A DNA stretch of 5,648 nt, from NCBI GenBank assembly GCA_025350345.1, contig JANXYA010000095.1:1-5648 (forward strand), in the 5' to 3' direction. The notes below the pieces were generated by a model, which saw nothing but the letters and a program-made list of their open reading frames with translations, did no database searches and was not told the DNA's origin. Position 1 is the first letter of the stretch, and every line of letters begins with the position of its first letter. This document shows, piece by piece, positions 1 to 4,589 of this stretch. The DNA is from Gammaproteobacteria bacterium. Lineage in GTDB: Bacteria > Pseudomonadota > Gammaproteobacteria > Steroidobacterales > Steroidobacteraceae. Position numbers and translations under genes: made by a program.

Positions 1-227
1 CGCTCCATGCCGCGCGGCCCGGTTATGGATTGGAATTCTGACCTTGCCTGCATGAGGTGACTTTCTGCTGTAGTGAGTTGGTCCTGCAGCGTGCGCACCT
101 GCGTCACCAGCTGCACGAGTGCCGCGGGGTCAATGACCGCGAGCTGCGCGCGCGCCGCGGGCGCGATGGTGCCAAGTAGCACAACTGCGAGGACGGGTCG
201 CAACGCGAAACCTTTTGCGTGGGGCAT
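1..227 (-). CDS. virB5: VirB5-family T4SS minor pilus protein (5' part only)
   Basis: This is the first 75 codons of a gene that leaves the window at its left edge. I read it by translating the minus strand from the ATG at 227-225. That start has a clear AGGAG six bases upstream and lies 14 bases after the virB4 stop. The N-terminus is a signal peptide: a short basic part, a hydrophobic run (VLAVVLLGTIAPA) and an Ala-Arg-Ala cleavage site near residue 27. The mature chain opens QLAVIDPAALVQLV and continues with Gln-rich helical sequence ending in SITGPRGME. A QxAVxDxAxL opening, a Gln-rich helix and a TG-x-RGM motif are typical of VirB5/TrbJ-like proteins. In characterised systems VirB5 is exported to the periplasm and sits at the pilus tip, helping pilus assembly and recipient contact. 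Its place directly after virB4 matches the usual gene order. Family call is firm; the rest of the protein is unseen. Confidence 0.85.
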   Translation of the reverse strand, partial: MPHAKGFALRPVLAVVLLGTIAPAARAQLAVIDPAALVQLVTQVRTLQDQLTTAESHLMQARSEFQSITGPRGME

Positions 228-241
228 GGGCTACTCCTGTG

Positions 242-2707
242 CTAGGGACACGAAGAACTAGGCTCTGGGCGTCGGGTCGGGTCGGCGGATGCCATGAATT
301 CAGGCAACCAACAGGCAGGATCCGTGCCGGTTGTGGCCATGATGGCCTGGAGCCGTCGCACCTGGCCGGCACGGCCGGAGATCACCGCGAGTTCAGCATC
401 AAACCCCTTCAGGTCAAGCTGGCAAACCACACTGTGGTGACCCTGCTTAACGAGGAACATGCGTGATGCCGGTTCCAGTTGCTCCCGGACAAGCTTGAAC
501 TCGCGCTGCGTTAGGCCGAGTTGACCGACATATTCCTCAGCACTCGCATCGCTGTTTGGAAAGAAGATCTTCGTCGCGGTCTGTTCGACGATGGTCCTGC
601 AGATCGGGCTATTGAGCACATCGCTGACGCTCTGCGTCGCGAAACACATGACCCCATTTAGTTTCCGCCAGGTCTTGGGTGCGTCCCTCGCGAAACTCTC
701 GAAGGCAGGATCGGACAGTAGTCGCCAGAACTCGTCCATCCAGCACACGAAGCGGCGGCCATCGAGCAGTTGGCGCACCAGGTGAAACAGATAGAGCGTC
801 ACAGGAGAACGCGTTGTTTCATGTTCCAGGAAATCCGTGACGTCGAAGCCGATGACGGGTCGACCCGGTAGCCGCGGCGCGATCGTATCCTCGGCATTGT
901 CAAATACCCAGGCATATGCGCCGCCGGTCACCTCGCACCAGCGTGCGAGGCGGTTGTGCACGCCCTCTGGGTCGGTGGCATCCAGGTGTTCGACGACCCG
1001 CGACAGGCGCCGTTCATGCCGGTCCAGCGCCAGCGTGCCGAGAAGGCCCTGATCGAGATCAGCCTGCTCGCGCACCGTGAGGGGCTTTCCGGACGGCACC
1101 CTCACGAGCAGTGCAAGCCAGCGCTTCAGGAATTCGACGTGCTCGCTTGTCGGTGGGAGCTGGAGTGGATTGAATCCCGTTGACTCTCCGTTGCGAAGCG
1201 GCAGGTACTCGCCGCCGAGCGCGCGCACGAGAATCTCGAGGCCACGGTCCTTGTCGAAGATCACCTGTGTCGCCTGAATGCGCTCCGCCATTGCGACAAT
1301 GAAGCCGATGAGCACCGTCTTGCCGGAGCCCGTGGGGCCGCAGATGAGCGTATGGCCCGTGTCCCTCCGGTTCTCACCGTCGGCGTTGCGCGGGTCGCTC
1401 GCGTGCAGCGAAAAATGGTAAGGCGAGCGCGCGCTGGTCATGAACATGGCGAGGGCCGCACCCCAGTGGTTGCCGCTCGCGTGGCCCGTGGGATGGTTGT
1501 GGAATGGTGACATGGCCGAAAAGTTGCGCGAAGTGATCGGGGCCTTTCGAGGACGCAGGGAAAAATTTCCCGGCAACTGCGCCCAGAATGCGGCTTCCAG
1601 CGCGAGGTCCTCGCGGGCCACGGTCAGGCCGGCGTCCGCAAGGAGGCTTCGGGCGCTCGCCACGTACTCGTTGAGCTCGCGCAGGCGCGATCCGGCCATT
1701 GGGTTCCGTTCAGGTTCCGGAATGTCTGCCAGCACCTGCAGGGAGAAGTGGTGATCCCCCATCACGAACTCATTGCTGGCCAGCGCATCAAGAGCAATGC
1801 CTAGATCTGCCGCCTGCGAGAGCGCGAGGTCGCCCGCGTTGGCGAGTCTATTGACCTGGCGTTGCAGCAGGCTCTGGCCCGCGGCTTTGCTGAGAAAGGT
1901 GAAGGACTGAGTGAGCACCAGCGGGAAGCGTGCGCCCAGTAAGCGGTTGTACATGCCCACGATGCTCGGGGTCGCGTATTCTTTTATGCCCAGCATCGCG
2001 CCAACCCGGGTGGTGGACGGCGTCCGGTATTCGATCGTCTCCGTGCCAAAGACCAGACGCGTAGTAGTCAACGCCTCGTTAACCGGCCCGTCCGGCAGCG
2101 GGATCGGTTGCCACTCACCATTAACCAGCAGGGCCAGGAACTCCAGAAGCGAAGACCGCCAACGCTGCCCGGCGCGGTAGCTGCCCAGGCGCTCTGGCTC
2201 GTAGCGAGCCAGCGACGCCTGGATGGCCTGCGCGAGTTTCTCGCAGGCTTCCAGGGCCGCGTTGCACTCCTCCGCCGCTACCGCATGCCCGGCACGGCGT
2301 AGCGCCCGCGAGGCGAGTCCGGTCGCAAGTCCTGCTGCGGGGCGATGCAGGACCGACAGGTACAGCTCGTTGACCATCAGCGTCTCGCCAGCCAGTCGCT
2401 GCCGGTAGCGAGCATCCAGCAGGCCCGCGAACCCGCCTCCGACCGCTGCTCCCGGCATCGTGAGCTCGCGCCGGCGTATGACGTGGGTCCATACGGCGAG
2501 GTCCGGCCCTGCGATGTTTCGCCACAGCACGTTGAGGCGTTCGTGCCAGTTGTTGATGTGCTCGTCGTCCGCACTCTCAAAGCTGGCGCCCCCGAGCCGG
2601 AACGACTGCAGGTAATCCCCCTGGACTGTCTTCACCACGTGACTGGTCAGGTGCACGCTGCAAGGTATGCGTTCGGCCGAACTGAGTTCCCGGCGCAGCA
2701 CCACCAT
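242..2707 (-). CDS. virB4: VirB4 T4SS ATPase
   Basis: This gene encodes an inner-membrane-associated ATPase that energises pilus assembly and substrate transfer in VirB-type T4SS. From the ATG at 2707-2705 it is 821 aa, close to the usual ~800. The N-terminal CagE/TrbE/VirB-type domain includes WHERLNVLWRNIA (about 54-66), PLVLTQSF (262-269) and ALASNEFVMGDHH (308-320). The C-terminal RecA-like domain has Walker A GPTGSGKT (457-464), FDKDRG (484-489), Walker B ending in WMDEFW (656-661) and the ATQSVSDVL motif (690-698). The catalytic residues all look intact. The start is uncertain. The ATG follows GGAAG by only 3 bases. A GTG at 2725-2723 has GGAG 8 bases upstream, and a TTG at 2722-2720 overlaps the virB3 stop as TTGA; these would add 6 or 5 residues. 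I prefer the ATG because MVVLRREL resembles the start of VirB4 relatives. The frame stays open upstream to 3190, but that part is a shadow of virB3 and virB2. Confidence 0.96.
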   Translation of the reverse strand: MVVLRRELSSAERIPCSVHLTSHVVKTVQGDYLQSFRLGGASFESADDEHINNWHERLNVLWRNIAGPDLAVWTHVIRRRELTMPGAAVGGGFAGLLDARYRQRLAGETLMVNELYLSVLHRPAAGLATGLASRALRRAGHAVAAEECNAALEACEKLAQAIQASLARYEPERLGSYRAGQRWRSSLLEFLALLVNGEWQPIPLPDGPVNEALTTTRLVFGTETIEYRTPSTTRVGAMLGIKEYATPSIVGMYNRLLGARFPLVLTQSFTFLSKAAGQSLLQRQVNRLANAGDLALSQAADLGIALDALASNEFVMGDHHFSLQVLADIPEPERNPMAGSRLRELNEYVASARSLLADAGLTVAREDLALEAAFWAQLPGNFSLRPRKAPITSRNFSAMSPFHNHPTGHASGNHWGAALAMFMTSARSPYHFSLHASDPRNADGENRRDTGHTLICGPTGSGKTVLIGFIVAMAERIQATQVIFDKDRGLEILVRALGGEYLPLRNGESTGFNPLQLPPTSEHVEFLKRWLALLVRVPSGKPLTVREQADLDQGLLGTLALDRHERRLSRVVEHLDATDPEGVHNRLARWCEVTGGAYAWVFDNAEDTIAPRLPGRPVIGFDVTDFLEHETTRSPVTLYLFHLVRQLLDGRRFVCWMDEFWRLLSDPAFESFARDAPKTWRKLNGVMCFATQSVSDVLNSPICRTIVEQTATKIFFPNSDASAEEYVGQLGLTQREFKLVREQLEPASRMFLVKQGHHSVVCQLDLKGFDAELAVISGRAGQVRRLQAIMATTGTDPACWLPEFMASADPTRRPEPSSSCP

Positions 2708-2718
2708 GCGCTTCCGGT

Positions 2719-3114
2719 TCAACACGGCACCCGCTCCGCGGCGACACCGAGCCTGCAGACCACTCGCTGCGCATGTCTTCGGCGACCGCGCGAATTGGCA
2801 GCGTCGAGCACCAGCGGGCTGTAGCTGCTGGCACCCCAGAAGCGCCTGCTGGCGAGCAACGCTGGCAGGCGCGTCCGGGCCCAGAGTTGCAGCAGTTCGA
2901 AGAATCTGGGGTCGCGGGCGCACAACAGCACGCAGACACCGTGGACCGGGAGGCACAAAAGCAAGGTCAGCAGGTTGCGCGTCGCCAGAAACAATTCCAT
3001 TGTGACCATCATGTTGCACAACAGGGCGGCAAAGGTGACACCCCAGCGCATCGGCGGGCGCGTTGCCCCGACGAAGAGCGGATCGGAGGTTAGTCCTGAA
3101 CTGCGCTCGATCAC
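2719..3114 (-). CDS. virB3: VirB3 inner-membrane T4SS protein
   Basis: VirB3 is a small inner-membrane subunit of the T4SS that works closely with VirB4; in some systems the two are fused. From GTG at 3114-3112 the product is 131 aa. Near the N-terminus is DPLFVGATRPP (11-21), the family's hallmark, followed by two hydrophobic stretches (about 25-45 and 47-66) that form the membrane part, then FWGASSYSPL (92-101), which usually lies close to the C-terminus. The next ~30 residues (Arg-rich, ending ERVPC) make it longer than the usual ~100-110. The GTG start is chosen because the next in-frame ATG (residue 22) would remove the hallmark motif, and because an AGGTG 5 bases upstream can serve as ribosome binding site. 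It begins 8 bases after the virB2 stop and ends 11 bases before the preferred virB4 ATG, so translation of B2, B3 and B4 is probably coupled. Confidence 0.88.
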   Translation of the reverse strand: MIERSSGLTSDPLFVGATRPPMRWGVTFAALLCNMMVTMELFLATRNLLTLLLCLPVHGVCVLLCARDPRFFELLQLWARTRLPALLASRRFWGASSYSPLVLDAANSRGRRRHAQRVVCRLGVAAERVPC

Positions 3115-3122
3115 GGTTGCAC

Positions 3123-3431
3123 CTAAACGCCGAACATTCCGCGAATCCAGGTGACGATTTGCGGAGCGCCGAAGGCGATTGCAATGCCAAAGATCGCCCC
3201 GATGCACCAGCCCCAGGACATTCGGCTTGCCATAGCCATCCCGCCGAGCACCATCACCAGAATGATTGCTACGGGCGTCAGCCAGGACAGGATGTTGGCC
3301 TGCAGAGAGGTCATGCCCGTCATGAAGGGCGAGGATTGCGCCAGCGCGATTCCGGGAACGCTGCCCCAGATCATTGCTTGCAGCAGCAGGCGACAGCGCG
3401 CCCGCGTGCGCTCACGAATCTTGAGTGTCAC
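3123..3431 (-). CDS. virB2: VirB2-family major pilin
   Basis: This is a TrbC/VirB2-type pilin precursor of 102 aa, which polymerises into the conjugative pilus after export and signal cleavage. The N-terminus is strongly basic (KIRERTRARCR), then hydrophobic, with a signal peptidase site after ALA (29-31). The mature 71-residue chain has two hydrophobic helices (about 52-66 and 74-90) separated by the short polar loop SRMSWGW, and ends IRGMFGV. This two-helix layout and size fit VirB2 well. The start is a GTG at 3431-3429, preceded by GGAGAGG with the last G 5 bases upstream. The open frame continues further up to 3635 but overlaps ssb and carries no pilin sequence, so the longer version is rejected. 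The gene lies 31 bases after ssb and directly before virB3, as expected. VirB2 proteins diverge strongly, so the call rests on architecture and position more than on residue identity. Confidence 0.88.
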   Translation of the reverse strand: MTLKIRERTRARCRLLLQAMIWGSVPGIALAQSSPFMTGMTSLQANILSWLTPVAIILVMVLGGMAMASRMSWGWCIGAIFGIAIAFGAPQIVTWIRGMFGV

Positions 3432-3462
3432 GGTGTCCTCTCCTTGATTGGCAACGTGCAGT

Positions 3463-3858
3463 TCAGGCCTCAAATGCGGCAGGTTCCGGTCGCGCCTCGC
3501 GACGTTCGTCGAGCTCTTCACGCTTGATCCGGCCTGGCGCGCCAAAGCGAAATCCCTGGACGACGAAGGCATGGTCGTATTGCTTTTCGCCCTGCTTGTC
3601 GATCCAGTTGTTGGCCCGAACTCTGGCGTCCACAATCAGCTGGTCACCCTTGCGCGAATGGTGGGCAATGGCCTCTCCCATGGCGCCAAACGCCACGAAC
3701 CACATGCTCGTAACGACCTCGCGCGCGGTGCCTTCATCGTCTTTGCCGGCGTAGTCGTTGCCCACGAGACAGAAGCGCGTGTAAGGCATTTCCCCCTTGT
3801 CGATACACTCCGGACTGCGGGCGAGGTTGCCCACTGCGGACAGACGGAAACTGTTCAT
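3463..3858 (-). CDS. ssb: Single-stranded DNA-binding protein (short, element-type SSB)
   Basis: A 131-aa OB-fold single-stranded DNA-binding protein. The OB fold covers about residues 1-108: an opening NSFRLSAVGNLARSPE, the FCLVGN strand, WFVAFGAMGEAIA (53-65), RKGDQLIVDARV (69-80), then ANNWIDKQGEKQYDHAFVV. Aromatic residues at the usual strand positions (Trp53, Phe54, Trp85, Tyr94) are candidates for stacking on DNA. The charged tail (about 110-131) is short and ends PAAFEA, so it lacks the acidic DDDIPF-like tip by which chromosomal SSBs recruit partner proteins. The ATG at 3858-3856 has AGGAG 9 bases upstream; the frame is open up to 3984 but those codons cover the promoter. It is first in the operon ahead of virB2. 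SSB genes are common on conjugative elements, where they protect transferred single strands; that role here is inferred from context. Confidence 0.92.
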   Translation of the reverse strand: MNSFRLSAVGNLARSPECIDKGEMPYTRFCLVGNDYAGKDDEGTAREVVTSMWFVAFGAMGEAIAHHSRKGDQLIVDARVRANNWIDKQGEKQYDHAFVVQGFRFGAPGRIKREELDERREARPEPAAFEA

Positions 3859-3893
3859 GGTCGTATGCTCCTGGATGCAGTTGGACGAAGCGA

Positions 3894-3916
3894 TGGATCC
3901 CACCGCGCGTGATCCA
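3894..3916. repeat. Inverted repeat TGGATC-N11-GATCCA, possible operator
   Basis: Perfect 6-base arms, TGGATC at 3894-3899 and GATCCA at 3911-3916, are separated by 11 bases, giving a 17-base centre-to-centre spacing. This is the geometry of a site bound by a dimeric regulator on one face of DNA. It covers the predicted start point of the ssb-virB transcript and touches the -10, so a bound repressor would block transcription. Six-base arms can occur by chance, and no regulator gene is identified in the window. Confidence 0.3.
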
Positions 3917-3944
3917 GTATAAGAAAGTGCGCGCCACATGAAAG
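3916..3944 (-). promoter_or_regulatory. Candidate sigma70-type promoter for the ssb-virB operon
   Basis: Reading the minus strand, TATACT at 3921-3916 matches the -10 consensus at 5 of 6 positions. With a 17-base spacer the -35 would be CTTTCA (3944-3939), a weak match; a better TTGCGA at 3951-3946 is 23 bases away, too far. Transcription would start near 3909, leaving an untranslated leader of about 50 bases before the ssb ATG. The poor -35 suggests a weak promoter or one helped by an activator. This rests on sequence only. Confidence 0.45.
3918..3923 (+). promoter_or_regulatory. Possible plus-strand -10 overlapping the divergent promoter
   Basis: TATAAG matches the -10 consensus at 5 of 6 positions and shares its bases with the minus-strand TATACT (together AGTATAAG). 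It would start a transcript near 3930, only about 8 bases before the ATG of the 42-aa ORF. No -35 element is seen at the expected distance. Near-symmetric -10 elements driving both strands are known in bacteria, but here the plus-strand activity is a guess. Confidence 0.25.
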
Positions 3945-4066
3945 TCGCAATTGCCGCGCGTTTGCGCACATTCGCTGCGTACAAGTTCTCGCGGGCTTTC
4001 TACCCGGACACGATCGTGTATCGTCGGCTCTACTTGGTGAACGCGACACTCACGGGATTCCAATGA
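3938..4066 (+). CDS. Small basic hypothetical protein, 42 aa
   Basis: I do not recognise this product. The ORF runs from ATG 3938-3940 to TGA 4064-4066 and encodes 42 residues with seven Lys/Arg and one Asp, plus eight Phe/Tyr; it has no signal peptide and no clear membrane segment. Support for coding: its stop overlaps the next start as ATGA, the arrangement of translationally coupled genes, and about 30 of 42 codons end in G or C, like the neighbouring genes. Against: it is short, its ATG has no good Shine-Dalgarno sequence, and an in-frame TAA at 3920-3922 prevents a longer version. It is transcribed divergently from ssb-virB. It could be a small DNA-binding or membrane-surface protein, a leader peptide whose translation sets expression of the following gene, or a chance ORF. 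Confidence 0.4.
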   Translation: MKVAIAARLRTFAAYKFSRAFYPDTIVYRRLYLVNATLTGFQ

Positions 4067-4281
4067 ACGAAACAGGTGCGGTCGAAGAATGCGTGGAGGA
4101 AATCGACGATTTCGTCGCGACGCTCGAGCGCTATCCGCCAGAGGTGCTGGCAATCGCATTGCGGGCGCACCTGGCAGGACTCCTGCGGGTACTGCGCGAA
4201 CGCGGAGACTGGTCAGACAGCCAGATGAACGACTTTCTGAATGATCTCTCTAGCGAGGTCCTGGAGTCAGCAGGCGAGTGA
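4063..4281 (+). CDS. Small acidic hypothetical protein, 72 aa
   Basis: This family is not one I recognise. The protein has 72 residues, 17 Asp/Glu against 5 Arg and no Lys, so it is strongly acidic. It looks fully helical: an acidic helix (about 6-24), a Pro-Pro break at 25-26, an amphipathic Leu/Ala-rich helix (27-47), then a Gly-Asp-Trp turn and a last helix (51-68). No Cys pairs, signal peptide or membrane segment are seen. The ATG overlaps the stop of the upstream 42-aa ORF (ATGA). A weak GGGA 5 bases before the ATG is the only ribosome binding site, which fits translation by coupling. About two thirds of codons end in G or C. Such small acidic helical proteins next to conjugation genes can be anti-restriction proteins, antitoxins or regulators, but nothing here decides among them. 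After it comes a 308-base gap before the FimV gene. Confidence 0.6.
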   Translation: MNETGAVEECVEEIDDFVATLERYPPEVLAIALRAHLAGLLRVLRERGDWSDSQMNDFLNDLSSEVLESAGE

Positions 4282-4589
4282 ACAGCGCACCTGCTCCATG
4301 AAGCAACAAGGAAAGCCGTTGGTGGGACGGCGTGGTGAAGGGGCGCCGCCGTCGCGGTCCCAGGCATCGCGCGGAACGAGAGATCGAAATCCCCGGGCGA
4401 CGTTTCTGGGGTGCGCGAACCTCCGCTCCGATAGCAAAGGCAATCGTGACGCAGTACCGGGTCGAGTCCTCCATGACCGGCATCCGGCCCCCGCTTCCGT
4501 GAACTGCATTCAATTCCCGGCAGTGCGCGCTCGCCAGCGCCAGCTTCTGTCACATAGCATCCAGTTTGACGGTTTTGCCGGAGCGAACG
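4282..4589. other. 308-base stretch with no convincing gene
   Basis: Frames on both strands are open over much of this stretch, but their translations are Arg/Pro/Ser-rich, lack ribosome binding sites and show no recognisable domain, so I treat them as non-coding. The only clear structure is a GC-rich hairpin at 4326-4353, listed separately. No convincing promoter for the FimV gene was found: TTGACG at 4566-4571 looks like a -35, but its -10 would fall inside the coding region. The stretch could contain the junction between the T4SS element and other DNA, but no attachment repeat was found. Confidence 0.5.
4326..4353 (+). other. GC-rich hairpin (7-bp perfect stem, 14-base loop)
   Basis: GACGGCG at 4326-4332 pairs with CGCCGTC at 4347-4353 around a loop of 14 bases. 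A second pair of short arms, TGGGAC at 4323-4328 and GTCCCA at 4357-4362, overlaps it, so two alternative folds are possible. It lies 44 bases after the stop of the 72-aa ORF. There is no T-tract after it, so it is not a typical rho-independent terminator; it may slow RNA decay or be incidental in GC-rich DNA. Confidence 0.3.

Noticed and set aside
2726..3190. Upstream 160 codons of the long open frame that contains virB4, which would make a 982-aa protein
   Set aside because: This part translates to Arg/Pro/Cys-rich sequence without family similarity and lies over virB3 and the end of virB2 in another frame. VirB4 similarity begins just after residue 162, and 821 aa is a normal length.
3063..3912. 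Plus-strand open frames of 98-154 codons opposite ssb and virB2
   Set aside because: They are antisense shadows of clearly identified genes and have no recognisable protein sequence.
4458..4475. GGGTCGAGTCC, resembling a tRNA T-loop, which could mark an element attachment site
   Set aside because: The flanking bases do not pair into a T-stem, no acceptor or anticodon arm is found nearby, and no second copy of the sequence was seen in the window.
4566..4571. TTGACG as -35 of a fimV promoter
   Set aside because: With a normal spacer the -10 would fall at or after the fimV ATG.
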